From the NCBI GenBank assembly GCA_024635855.1, contig JAGXHZ010000117.1, positions 1 to 11,008 of the forward strand: a stretch of 11,008 bases of DNA, written 5' to 3'. A program made the translations under genes and the position numbers. This document shows positions 1 through 7,470 of the stretch, piece by piece. Source of the DNA: Sulfuricurvum sp. Lineage in GTDB: Bacteria > Campylobacterota > Campylobacteria > Campylobacterales > Sulfurimonadaceae. Position 1 is the first letter of the stretch. The number at the start of each line of letters is the position of its first letter. A model generated the notes under the pieces. That model did not search any database. It was not told the origin of the DNA and saw only the letters and a list, made by a program, of their open reading frames with translations.

Positions 1-653
1 ACTAAATTATTATTTTCATTAGTAAGAACAGCTTCAATTTGTTTGTCAGTAAGAGGTTGAGATTCTACAGTATCAAAAAAATGCTTTTCTTTGATTTTTT
101 CATTTTTTATAAAGAGTTGATTTGAGTTATTTGTCCATTTTTGAGGGTCTTTTTTAAATTCTAATAAGTTTTGAATAAAGTTTATAATCTTGTCATGTGA
201 TAATAATTGATCTTTGTTAATGATTAATTTGTTGAGTTCTTCCAAAAATTCCATTTGAGTGTAATTGTTGATATATTGCATTTGTGAAAGTAGCTCAAGT
301 TTTGATTGAAATTTCAATAGTTGTTCTTTGAATTCATCTAGTTTTGTTAAAAAATCTTTCTCAAAAGTAGCAATATTAACCTGCAATTTTTTGAGTTCTT
401 TATCAATGTTTTCAATCTCTTTTTTTGAAGTTGAAACTTTTCTTTGAAATTCTGCAATAACCGCATCATATTTAGAACTAAAACTTACTAAACCTAAAGT
501 AAAAATCTCAATCAAAATCTCAAAACCAGTTTTTTGAGCCTGTGCTATTTCTAGGTTGTATGTTTCTATATTCAGTAAAATAGCATCTCTTTTAGAATGT
601 GATAATTTTTTATTTTCGTGTGCTATATTTATTTTATCTGATAATGTTGTCAT
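1..653 (-). CDS. N-terminal part of a UvrD/Rep-type (helicase IV-like) SF1 helicase, cut by the left window edge
   Basis: The minus strand is open from an ATG at 653 to the window edge: 217 complete codons with no stop. Residues 1-190 are Lys/Glu/Leu/Gln-rich and look helical, with a probable coiled coil around residues 63-125 (many K/E/Q with spaced I, L and F) and a more hydrophobic stretch near residues 43-60. Residues 192-217 then carry FFDTVESQPLTDKQIEAV followed by a run ending NNNL and a partial Val codon. This is the Q motif and lead-in of UvrD/Rep superfamily 1A helicases, just before the Walker A loop. In E. coli helicase IV (HelD) the equivalent FF..VES.PL...Q stretch lies at a similar distance from the N-terminus. 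The ATP-binding and motor domains would lie beyond the window. A weak AAAGAG ribosome site precedes the ATG. The gene is very AT-rich compared with the operon to its right, which suggests separate acquisition. The family call rests on one motif; the N-terminal region resembles nothing I can name. Confidence 0.75.
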   Translation of the reverse strand, partial: MTTLSDKINIAHENKKLSHSKRDAILLNIETYNLEIAQAQKTGFEILIEIFTLGLVSFSSKYDAVIAEFQRKVSTSKKEIENIDKELKKLQVNIATFEKDFLTKLDEFKEQLLKFQSKLELLSQMQYINNYTQMEFLEELNKLIINKDQLLSHDKIINFIQNLLEFKKDPQKWTNNSNQLFIKNEKIKEKHFFDTVESQPLTDKQIEAVLTNENNNL

Positions 654-665
654 TATTTACTCTTT

Positions 666-791
666 CTAGAATTTAAAGACTCGTAAATGATTTAGTGCTT
701 TCTCTATTGCAATAAAAAGAGATTTACCTCCATAAACTCGTTTTAACTTTTCAAGTGAAAGTAAAGATGGCTGAAATGTGTAGAGATGTAT
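666..791 (-). pseudogene. Possible 3' fragment of an AT-rich gene between xseA and the helicase gene
   Basis: This short stretch has no independent start of its own. Read on the minus strand it gives about 40 residues, including LEKLKRVYGG and AIEKALNHL, and stops with TAG at 668-666, just before the helicase gene. The pattern of Leu-rich helix, YG and a following A..KAL resembles the C-terminal tail of IS21-type transposases (IstA), but the match is loose and from memory. The frame can be extended up to position 860, but that part overlaps xseA in another frame and so cannot be its real beginning. It could equally be chance non-coding sequence. I list it because it sits exactly where composition changes and could be debris of whatever brought in the helicase gene. 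Confidence 0.2.
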
Positions 792-846
792 CCCCAGGTC
801 AAGCCCGAGAACCTCACAGAGGTTCTTGTACCCTTTGGGTATGACG
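792..846 (-). repeat. Palindrome-rich element spanning the 3' end of xseA
   Basis: Three pieces of dyad structure lie back to back. TACCC/GGGTA has a 3-base loop (829-841). AGAACCTC/GAGGTTCT is a perfect 8-base stem with a 3-base loop (808-826). A CCCCAGGTCAAGCCCG block (792-807) is itself partly self-complementary. The outer ends (TATCCC at 789-794 and GGGTA at 837-841) can also pair with one bulged base. Read on the minus strand it begins CGTCATACCC and ends GGGCTTGACCTGGGG. That resembles the widespread bacterial intergenic palindromes that begin CGTCATTCCC and contain GGCTTGACCCGGG. No T-run follows the stems on either strand, so it is not a typical terminator. The resemblance to a known repeat type is from memory, and only one copy is visible here. 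Confidence 0.5.
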
Positions 847-2091
847 AGTAATCTTAACAACCTCTGATGTCACGATCGTCGTATCATTCATCGCATCAAA
901 CCGGTCCCCGACATTCAGTACATCCAAATCAATCACTTTCCCATCACGTGCTATCTGTGCAAAGCCTCGTTTGTTTTTATGCTTGGGATGTTGTGACTCA
1001 TAGGCTTGAGTCATTTGAGAGAGTATATTTTGTTTTTGGCGGATAAAACTTTCTATGGTTTGCGATAAACGTTCTCCCAGAGGAGAGAGTTCACGAAACT
1101 TAGCTTCTAAAATCACTCTTATTTGTCCGTTTAGTCTCTCGCGAAGCTCTTGTAACTGCTCTTTTTGATGCACTAATCGCTGTTCTACCCCATGACGTTT
1201 AAACGCCTCTTGCATCATGACCAGCTGCTCACGTTTTCGCTGTAATCGCTGTGAGATCATCCCATACGCACCATAGCGCATCTCATCAATGCTTTGCATC
1301 AGTTCATTCCTGTCAGGCAAAATCATCTGCATTGCGGCACTGGGGGTAGGAGCGCGAAGATCGGCTACATAATCACTGATTACCCAATCAATCTCATGCC
1401 CCACTGCCGAAACAACTGGGGTAGTCATCACAAAAAGAGCATCAGCGACGACCTCTTCATTAAACGCCCATAAATCCTCAACGCTTCCGCCGCCACGCCC
1501 GACAACTACCGCATCGCACCCTAACGTATCCGCAAACCTAAGAGCATCCGCAATCATCGCGCTTGCGCTAACCCCTTGTACCAACACATCAATCACTATT
1601 AACTTTACTAATGGCCATCGGTAAGCGGCAACACGTTGCATATCCTGCAAGGCGGCACCTGTTGCGGATGTTACTAGTGCAATTTTTTGGGGAAATTTAG
1701 GAAATGGTTTTTTGTGCGTAAGATCAAAATATCCTTTTGCCTCAAGCTTTTTTTTGAGTTGCTCAAACGCTACGGCTAATGCCCCTGCCCCGTAAGGCTC
1801 AGCACTGACACAGTTAATCTGATATTCTCCACGCGGCGTGTAAAGGCTCAACGCACCATGAATCACCACGTGTGCACCCTCATCAAGAGAAAACTTTAAC
1901 CGCGCCGCATTGCCTCGGAACATCACACATTTGATAGAAGAGTTGGCATCTTTGAGGGTGAAATAAATATGACCGCTGCCGTGTTTGGTAACGCGCGAGA
2001 GCTCACCCTCAACGCTCACAAACTCAAAAGTTGTTTCCAATAGCGTCTTAATTTGCTCATTTAATCCGCTAACGCTGAGAGTTGAAGCCAT
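814..2091 (-). CDS. xseA: Exodeoxyribonuclease VII large subunit
   Basis: XseA is the catalytic subunit of exonuclease VII, which with small XseB subunits degrades single-stranded DNA from both ends into oligonucleotides in the cytoplasm. The 425-residue product has an N-terminal OB fold (about residues 1-100, with GELSRVTKHGSGHIYFTLKD). The nuclease core follows, with GRGGGS (198-203), EDLWAFN (205-211), GHE (231-233) and RAPTPSAA (246-253). Next come a long coiled coil (about 265-370) and the usual tail IARDGKVIDLD...VGDRFDAMND. I chose the ATG at 2091, four bases after the ubiE stop, because the family begins at the OB fold; a TTG at 2112 would add seven residues. No clear Shine-Dalgarno is present, so translation is probably coupled to ubiE. 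The last ten residues (RHTQRVQEPL) and the stop come from a palindromic element and are not conserved family sequence. No xseB is visible in the window. Confidence 0.95.
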   Translation of the reverse strand: MASTLSVSGLNEQIKTLLETTFEFVSVEGELSRVTKHGSGHIYFTLKDANSSIKCVMFRGNAARLKFSLDEGAHVVIHGALSLYTPRGEYQINCVSAEPYGAGALAVAFEQLKKKLEAKGYFDLTHKKPFPKFPQKIALVTSATGAALQDMQRVAAYRWPLVKLIVIDVLVQGVSASAMIADALRFADTLGCDAVVVGRGGGSVEDLWAFNEEVVADALFVMTTPVVSAVGHEIDWVISDYVADLRAPTPSAAMQMILPDRNELMQSIDEMRYGAYGMISQRLQRKREQLVMMQEAFKRHGVEQRLVHQKEQLQELRERLNGQIRVILEAKFRELSPLGERLSQTIESFIRQKQNILSQMTQAYESQHPKHKNKRGFAQIARDGKVIDLDVLNVGDRFDAMNDTTIVTSEVVKITRHTQRVQEPL

Positions 2092-2095
2092 AAGG

Positions 2096-2803
2096 TTATT
2101 TTTTTCGTGCAATCATCAATGTTGAAATATCCATCGAAAAGCTTTTGGTGTATAAAATTTCAAATCCAGCTTCTTCGAGTTCTTGAGCCATTTTTCCAAC
2201 ACTCAAAAAACCTTCAATGGAATCAGGAAGATAGCGATACGCTTCGTAGTTTTTGGAAATCATCCCTCCAATACGCGGAAGTACATTGTTCATATACCAA
2301 TCTCGCACCTTGCCAAGAGGGGATGGATTTTCATTTTTCATAAACTCCAAAATGACAACCAATCCGCCTGTTTTTAACACACGGTTAAATTCTAAAAATG
2401 CTGCTTGTCGCTCCATAACATTACGAATACCGTACGAGATACTGATAATATCCGCAGAACTATTCTCTCTGGGAAGTGCCGTTGCAGGAGCGATGTAAAA
2501 TGACATTTGCGGGAACTTTTCACGTCCGACACCCACCATTCCCTCGGAAGGGTCAATACCGATAATCTCATCAACATGAATTTTATTTTCATCTGCAATG
2601 CGTTTCCAATATCCCATCATATCACCGGTACCGCAGGCAACATCAACAATAGAAAGCGCATTGTCATCACAATAACCAAAAGCAAGATTACACGCTTTTT
2701 TTCTCCAAATTGTATCAACACCCATACTTAACACTCGATTGGCTCGATCATACGTCGGAGCAATATCATTAAACATGGATACAATTTTTTCTTGTTTGGT
2801 CAT
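2096..2803 (-). CDS. ubiE: Demethylmenaquinone C-methyltransferase of the UbiE/MenG family
   Basis: A 235-residue SAM-dependent methyltransferase of the UbiE/MenG family, of normal length. It shows the SAM-binding VDVACGTGD loop (53-61), the IGIDPSEGM strand and loop (81-89), SYGIRNV (123-129, the family's FG[IVL]RN signature with Tyr in place of Phe) and the C-terminal YLPDSIEGF signature (191-199). Campylobacterota respire with menaquinone and generally lack ubiquinone, so the likely reaction is C-methylation of demethylmenaquinone. This is inferred from the lineage, not visible in the sequence. An AGGAAA ribosome site lies just before the ATG and overlaps the ribD stop codon. The gene sits 8 bases after ribD and 4 bases before xseA. 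Confidence 0.93.
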   Translation of the reverse strand: MTKQEKIVSMFNDIAPTYDRANRVLSMGVDTIWRKKACNLAFGYCDDNALSIVDVACGTGDMMGYWKRIADENKIHVDEIIGIDPSEGMVGVGREKFPQMSFYIAPATALPRENSSADIISISYGIRNVMERQAAFLEFNRVLKTGGLVVILEFMKNENPSPLGKVRDWYMNNVLPRIGGMISKNYEAYRYLPDSIEGFLSVGKMAQELEEAGFEILYTKSFSMDISTLMIARKK

Positions 2804-2811
2804 TTAATTTC

Positions 2812-3816
2812 CTATTTCTTTCTCATCCAAAGGATAATATCTTCGTTTATTTTAGCGTGCAGTACCTCAAAACTCTCTGTAACAGCCCCCATACTCACAC
2901 TTCCACCGCCAATTATGGGTGCAATGTAACACGAATACCAGTCACATACACCCTCTGTCGCTTCTAGCATACTAGCCCCACCTTCAATCATCACCAAAGA
3001 ATACTCTTTTATCTTTTCCAATGAAGGCTCAATAAATACTCTACGATTAGGAATAGAAAAAAGAGGAATACTGGTATCAAAATCTTTATTACGTGAATAA
3101 ATCAACACATCAGGAGCTTTTCCATCCACCAACCGTGCATCGAGCGTCGGACAATCTTCTCGTACCGTACGTCCCCCGATAACAATCAAATCACATACAT
3201 TGCGCAGGGCATGGACGTGTTTGCGAGACGTTTGAGAGCTAATGATTCCATTGTTTACTGTTCCATCAAGTCGTTGTGCCCATTTGAAAAAAACAAAAGG
3301 ATTATTTTGCCATTGTAAAAATGGTTCAAGCAGTTTAGCTCCCTCTTCTTCCATAATCCCAAAAGTACACGTTACCCCTGCATCTTCTAAGATACTCATA
3401 CCATTTGCCGCAATGGGGTTGGAATCTCTACACGCAATAAAGAGCATTTTTATCCCCAAATCACGAATCAGTAACGCACATGAAGGTGTTTTACCGCTGT
3501 GAGCGCAGGGTTCTAGCGTTACCGCCATGGAGATGTTTTGAAAAAGATTGTTATGATGTTCTCGTAGATAACTGTGGATGTGTGCGGAATCATCGCACAA
3601 AGCAATCGACGTATCACCGCTTAAACAGACATACGCATCACGAAGCGCGTACACCTCTGCATGAGGACCACCTGCTTTTTTATGAGCACCTATAGAGAGA
3701 ATTTCTCCATGAATGCCCATGCACACAGCACCGACAGCAGGATTGGGAAAGGTTAAAAGTTGATATTCCCACGCCGCATTAATGGCAAGGGTCATAGCGG
3801 GATGAGAGGTTTTCAT
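2812..3816 (-). CDS. ribD: Bifunctional riboflavin biosynthesis deaminase/reductase RibD
   Basis: RibD carries out two successive steps of riboflavin synthesis: deamination of the pyrimidine formed by GTP cyclohydrolase II, then NADPH-dependent reduction of its ribosyl side chain. The N-terminal deaminase domain has the zinc and proton-shuttle motif HAE (52-54) and the second zinc motif EPCAHSGKTPSC (102-113). NPAVGAV (25-31) is the usual upstream strand. The C-terminal reductase domain starts near residue 174 (FFKWAQRLDG) and includes IGGRTVREDCPTL and IEGGASML. The spacing between HAE and PC is about 50 residues, roughly twice that of the E. coli enzyme; I recall a similar insertion in other Campylobacterota. 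The 334-residue length assumes the ATG at 3816, whose A is also the last base of the rimP stop (TGATG), implying coupled translation. A GTG at 3822 would add two residues. Confidence 0.93.
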   Translation of the reverse strand: MKTSHPAMTLAINAAWEYQLLTFPNPAVGAVCMGIHGEILSIGAHKKAGGPHAEVYALRDAYVCLSGDTSIALCDDSAHIHSYLREHHNNLFQNISMAVTLEPCAHSGKTPSCALLIRDLGIKMLFIACRDSNPIAANGMSILEDAGVTCTFGIMEEEGAKLLEPFLQWQNNPFVFFKWAQRLDGTVNNGIISSQTSRKHVHALRNVCDLIVIGGRTVREDCPTLDARLVDGKAPDVLIYSRNKDFDTSIPLFSIPNRRVFIEPSLEKIKEYSLVMIEGGASMLEATEGVCDWYSCYIAPIIGGGSVSMGAVTESFEVLHAKINEDIILWMRKK

Positions 3817-4247
3817 CACCACTCGAAGTAGGTTTTTGCCTTACTTATAGAACGGAAAGGGACTTTTTGTTCCCCCTCTTCTTTGGTTAAAATGCTAATC
3901 TCTTCTCCGAGGACGCTGAGAATTTCGCCTTCAAACTTTTCTTTGTTTACCGTCGAAAGTGATACTTTTTCCCCAACGGACTGAGCAAAATGCTCCAACG
4001 TTTTAAGACGGCGTTCGATACCGGGTGAGCTTACTTCAAGTCTGTATTCACCGCTCATCGCAGGAGTTACATCAAGAAGCGGATTAATCAAATGGGTTAC
4101 TTCAGAACATTGATTCAGTGTTACCCCGCCTGGCGCTGTAACACTGACACGGTAAATCGTATTCTCATTTTCATGTAAAATTTGTGTGTCATAAAGAGAA
4201 AGACCGATGGACTCAACCATTTTTTTGATATCACGTTCAAGACTCAT
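3816..4247 (-). CDS. rimP: Ribosome maturation factor RimP
   Basis: RimP binds the free 30S subunit and helps it mature, especially around the S12 region. The 143-residue product shows the family hallmark YRLEVSSPGIERRL (68-81), an N-terminal alpha/beta domain ([18 protein letters not shown]...) and a C-terminal Sm-like barrel ending in KAKTYFEW. I chose the ATG at 4247 because AAGGAG lies seven bases upstream and the protein then begins at the conserved helix; a TTG at 4274 would add nine basic residues that do not look like family sequence. The start lies inside the end of rbfA (11-base overlap) and the stop shares one base with the ribD start. It is grouped with infB and rbfA, as in many bacteria. 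Confidence 0.93.
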   Translation of the reverse strand: MSLERDIKKMVESIGLSLYDTQILHENENTIYRVSVTAPGGVTLNQCSEVTHLINPLLDVTPAMSGEYRLEVSSPGIERRLKTLEHFAQSVGEKVSLSTVNKEKFEGEILSVLGEEISILTKEEGEQKVPFRSISKAKTYFEW

Positions 4248-4602
4248 CTTTTTTCTCCTTGGCAATTTTTGCAAATAAAGCTTCGATATTTTTACTTCGT
4301 TCTAACGTATCGTCGAAGACAAATGTTAGACGAGGAGATCGAAACCACCCTTGATCTTTCATGCAGTGCTCTTCGATAATAGGGCGCACTTTTTCAAGTA
4401 ATTTTATAAATGCGGCTTGCTCTTGAGGAGAATAATGATGAGGATCAAGATAGACTTTTGCATCGCTACGTCCTCGTGAACATTTTACATCAATTACATC
4501 GACTTCACGAACACGCGCATCAGCCAGACCTGAAATAGCTTCAGGAATCAGCTCCTTGAGCATCGATTCTGTCCGTTTGATTTTTATCTGAGCCGGCGTC
4601 AC
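4237..4602 (-). CDS. rbfA: 30S ribosome-binding factor RbfA
   Basis: RbfA is a small KH-type RNA-binding protein that assists late 16S rRNA processing and 30S maturation. The 121-residue product has the expected pattern: a basic N-terminal helix ([18 protein letters not shown]), the strand with [13 protein letters not shown] (42-54), a central helix and the closing strand [15 protein letters not shown] (89-103) before a short charged tail. The start is a GTG at 4602 that overlaps the infB stop in the sequence GTGA, a four-base overlap typical of translational coupling. It sits between infB and rimP, the classical arrangement for these three translation factors. Confidence 0.92.
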   Translation of the reverse strand: MTPAQIKIKRTESMLKELIPEAISGLADARVREVDVIDVKCSRGRSDAKVYLDPHHYSPQEQAAFIKLLEKVRPIIEEHCMKDQGWFRSPRLTFVFDDTLERSKNIEALFAKIAKEKKDES

Positions 4603-7124
4603 AGAGTTACTTTTTTCTCAATTTTCTTGAAGGTTTCGACAACGTCACCTACTTTAACATCGGTGTAACCGTTTAGAACAACACCACAGTCAAACCCTTT
4701 ACCAACCTCTTTTACATCGTCTTTGAAACGTCGTAGAGAAGTCAAATCACCTTCGTGAATAACAACACCGTCACGGATAACACGTACCATACCGCCGCGT
4801 ACAAGCTTACCGTCAACAACGACACAACCAGCGATTGTTCCTGCACCTTTTGGCATTGGGAAAGTATCGCGCACTTCAGCCTGGCCTGTGTTCTCTTCAC
4901 GGAACTGAGGAGCCATCATGCCGCCTAGCAACAATTTGACATCGTCGATAAGCTGATAAATGATAGAGTAGGTTTTGATTTCAATACCCATTTGTTTTGC
5001 AGCCGCACTTACATTGCCCGTAGGACGAACATTAAAGCCTAGCAATACACAATTTTCGCTGTTATTTACCAAACTAACATCATTTTCGGTAATACCGCCC
5101 ACTCCGCTAGAGATCACTTCAACTTTAACTTCTTCATTACGAAGATCTGCAAGAGCAGATTTAATCGCTTCCAATGATCCGTGAACGTCTGTTTTAAGAA
5201 CTACTTTAAGCGCTTTAACACGACCTTCAGCAATCAACGACGTTAAGTCATCAAACGATGCTTTTGTGCTCAATGAAAGTTCACGATGGCGATCGTATTC
5301 AGCACGTTTTTCTGCTACTTCACGTGCTTCTTTATCGCTTTCCATAACCATCATCACTTCACCCGATGGAGGAACATCACTAAGTCCGACAACAACCGCT
5401 GTTTGACTTGGTCCAATTTCCTGAAGTTGTACTTTACGATCGTTGATCAATGCACGAACACGTCCGTACGCACCGCCACATACGATGTTATCACCAACAC
5501 GAAGCGTTCCGTTTTGTACAATAACCGTAGCAACCGGTCCACGTCCTTTTTCAAGTGTACTCTCTACAACAACCGCTTTTGCCATAACATCAGGATTTGC
5601 AGTCAGCTCTAACACTTCAGCTTGTACCAAAATCGCTTCTAACAGCTCATCAATACCCTTCATAGCCTTAGCTGAAACACCGACAAACTCAACATCTCCG
5701 CCCCACTCTACAGGATTGAGACCAAGCTCTGCCATTTGCGCTTTAACCATATCAGGATTAGCACCTGGTTTGTCCATTTTATTGATAGCTACAATTACAG
5801 GAACTTTTGCATCTTTAGCATGCTGAACGGATTCGCGTGTTTGTGGTTTAACACCATCATCAGCGGCAACTACGATAACAATAATATCCGTAAGCTGTGC
5901 ACCGCGTGAACGCATCGCACTAAAGGCCTCGTGTCCTGGAGTATCCAAGAATGTTACGAGTTTACCTTTTTGCTCTACCGAATACGCACCAATATGCTGA
6001 GTAATTCCACCTGCTTCACCATGCGCTACTTTTGCACTACGGATAGCATCCAAAAGAGATGTTTTACCATGGTCAACGTGACCCATGATAGTAATAACCG
6101 GAGGACGCTCAACCGTTCCCTCGCTGCCTTCATGCTCTTCATCATAAGCTGCCTCAAGACTAAATGCATCTTTAGGATCGATCGTCGTTACTTCAACACC
6201 AAATTCATTTGCAAGAATTTCGATTTCGTCTTTGCCAAGGAAGTCATTTTTAGTTACCATCATTCCAAGATCAAAAAGAACTTTAATAACTGTGGAGATA
6301 CTTTGTCCCACTTTTTCAGCAAATTCATAGACACGAACATCTTCAGCAATTTCCACGTGTGTAATTACTTCATCTTCTTTCGAATCTTTGGCGTATTTTT
6401 TACGGGATTCACGAGAAACTTGACGTGATTTACCACGATTTGCTCCTTGTTTTTTACCGCTGTTACGACCAAGAGGCTTTGCAACTTTTGGCTTTTGAAC
6501 TTCTTCCGGAGGCATCGTTGCATTGAGGTCACTAAAGTCAAGAAGGACAACTTGCTCGTCTTCATAATCCATCGAAATGTCAGACATTCCACCATCAAAT
6601 ATATCAAGGCGAGTACCTTGTTCTTTTCTTTGTGTTGGACCGCTGGTATGAAGTTTTTTAGCTTTTTTAGCTTCCAACTCGCGCTGAACTTCTGCACTTA
6701 CTTTACCGTATTGAGAAATATTGACATTCTCATAACGTACAGGAGCCGCTACAACCTCAACAGGACGTGCTTTTTTGACAATTTTCAAACCTGAACGCTT
6801 TGGAATTTCAATTTCAGGCACAACTTCTGGTGTTTTCACTTCAACAGGAGCGGCTTCAGGAGCGCTCAATGTTTCGCTGGCAACAACAGGAGTAGCAACA
6901 ACTGCTGCTTCAACCGTTGCTTCAGGAGTTGAAACTTTTGGAGCACTCACCTCATGAGCTGCACCACTCATGATGTAGTTCATGATTTTTTCAGCTTCTT
7001 CCATTGATACTGTACTCGAAGCGGTTTTTACATTCAATCCCATCACGGCAGCTTTATCGACTACCTCTTTAGAATTGATTCCAAGTTCCTTGGCTATTTC
7101 ATGAACTCTTACTTTATCCATCAT
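4599..7124 (-). CDS. infB: Translation initiation factor IF-2
   Basis: IF-2 is the GTPase that brings initiator fMet-tRNA to the 30S subunit and promotes 50S joining. The 841-residue product has an N-terminal IF2_N module (about 3-52), then an Ala/Pro/Val/Glu-rich linker (about 56-108) and a basic, Gly-rich linker (about 205-250). A second IF2_N module follows (about 256-312). The GTPase domain has GHVDHGKT (348-355), DTPGH (394-398) and NKMD (448-451), and is followed by the two beta barrels and the C-terminal tRNA-binding domain. AAGGAG lies ten bases before the ATG at 7124; a second ATG at 7121 and a TTG at 7130 are alternatives that barely change the protein. The start overlaps the end of ylxR by 11 bases. 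Several long plus-strand open frames across this gene are antisense shadows. Confidence 0.97.
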   Translation of the reverse strand: MMDKVRVHEIAKELGINSKEVVDKAAVMGLNVKTASSTVSMEEAEKIMNYIMSGAAHEVSAPKVSTPEATVEAAVVATPVVASETLSAPEAAPVEVKTPEVVPEIEIPKRSGLKIVKKARPVEVVAAPVRYENVNISQYGKVSAEVQRELEAKKAKKLHTSGPTQRKEQGTRLDIFDGGMSDISMDYEDEQVVLLDFSDLNATMPPEEVQKPKVAKPLGRNSGKKQGANRGKSRQVSRESRKKYAKDSKEDEVITHVEIAEDVRVYEFAEKVGQSISTVIKVLFDLGMMVTKNDFLGKDEIEILANEFGVEVTTIDPKDAFSLEAAYDEEHEGSEGTVERPPVITIMGHVDHGKTSLLDAIRSAKVAHGEAGGITQHIGAYSVEQKGKLVTFLDTPGHEAFSAMRSRGAQLTDIIVIVVAADDGVKPQTRESVQHAKDAKVPVIVAINKMDKPGANPDMVKAQMAELGLNPVEWGGDVEFVGVSAKAMKGIDELLEAILVQAEVLELTANPDVMAKAVVVESTLEKGRGPVATVIVQNGTLRVGDNIVCGGAYGRVRALINDRKVQLQEIGPSQTAVVVGLSDVPPSGEVMMVMESDKEAREVAEKRAEYDRHRELSLSTKASFDDLTSLIAEGRVKALKVVLKTDVHGSLEAIKSALADLRNEEVKVEVISSGVGGITENDVSLVNNSENCVLLGFNVRPTGNVSAAAKQMGIEIKTYSIIYQLIDDVKLLLGGMMAPQFREENTGQAEVRDTFPMPKGAGTIAGCVVVDGKLVRGGMVRVIRDGVVIHEGDLTSLRRFKDDVKEVGKGFDCGVVLNGYTDVKVGDVVETFKKIEKKVTL

Positions 7125-7368
7125 TAACAACGATCTCCTTTAAACGATTCATGAGCTGTACTGGGGTGTTGCTCTTGCAGTGGCGGGCGAGTTGCCCCGA
7201 AGTTTTTTTATGATCCATGCACGCAAAACACAGATAAAAACTTCGCCCCATCCCGAGGTAGATTTCCAAATTGCCTTCACGGCATTGGAGTCGTAATAAC
7301 GTCGATTGCTCGAAGCGTTCACGACAAACAATACACATGCGTACGGGATGACTACTATTTTGCGCCAT
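7114..7368 (-). CDS. ylxR: YlxR family (DUF448) RNA-binding protein
   Basis: A small basic protein of 84 residues, close to the family's usual size of about 90. It carries the typical [10 protein letters not shown] stretch at residues 10-19 and the GRSFYLC stretch at 41-47. Cys12/Cys15 and Cys47/Cys50 form two CxxC pairs that could hold a metal; this is seen in the sequence, and binding is an inference. YlxR proteins have an RNA-binding fold, and some have been linked to RNase P or to nucleoid-associated regulation; their exact role here is unknown. The gene commonly sits directly before infB, as it does here with an 11-base overlap. It starts at an ATG preceded by a weak AGG, after a 102-base gap from thrB. 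Confidence 0.88.
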   Translation of the reverse strand: MAQNSSHPVRMCIVCRERFEQSTLLRLQCREGNLEIYLGMGRSFYLCFACMDHKKTSGQLARHCKSNTPVQLMNRLKEIVVNDG

Positions 7369-7470
7369 TATACCTAATTCTTTCTTTATTTAACGTACAA
7401 GGAGCAAAGCCCCTCATACTACGTTAACACTGGGTTTACTTCGGCAGTAAGCCCGCGCTTTGCTTTTTAC
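7369..7470 (-). promoter_or_regulatory. Foldable leader between thrB and ylxR
   Basis: This 102-base gap is the largest inside the housekeeping run. Read on the minus strand it can form a first hairpin with a 9-base stem and one mismatch (7432-7454, GGGCTTACT with AGTAAACCC). A second, longer hairpin is closed by AACGTA/TACGTT (7392-7425), with GGGGC and GCTCC inside. A separate exact 8-base pairing (7457-7464 with 7403-7410, GCTTTGCT/AGCAAAGC) would use bases of the second hairpin, so the two folds compete. No run of T follows either stem, so a standard terminator is not supported. No -35/-10 pair with normal spacing was found. It may be a processing or control site for the ylxR-infB part, but function is inferred only from the fold. 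Confidence 0.35.

Noticed and set aside
808..826. Perfect 8-base stem at the xseA stop as an intrinsic terminator
   Set aside because: No T-run follows the stem on either strand; the downstream minus-strand sequence is CGGGCTTGACC. It fits the palindromic element better.
666..860. A 64-codon minus-strand frame as an intact small gene
   Set aside because: Its proposed start and first 16 codons lie inside the end of xseA and the palindromic element, in another frame, with no ribosome site. At most the distal part is a fragment.
5931..6428. Plus-strand open frame of 165 codons opposite infB, with other long antisense frames at 5286-5826 and 6447-6794
   Set aside because: The translations are low in family-like pattern, lie entirely opposite strongly supported infB coding sequence, and reflect codon bias on the opposite strand.
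7367..7372. Perfect TATAAT on the minus strand just at the ylxR start
   Set aside because: It overlaps the ATG itself, so a transcript from it would begin inside ylxR, and no -35 lies at a normal distance (TTGTAC is 22 bases away). Probably chance.
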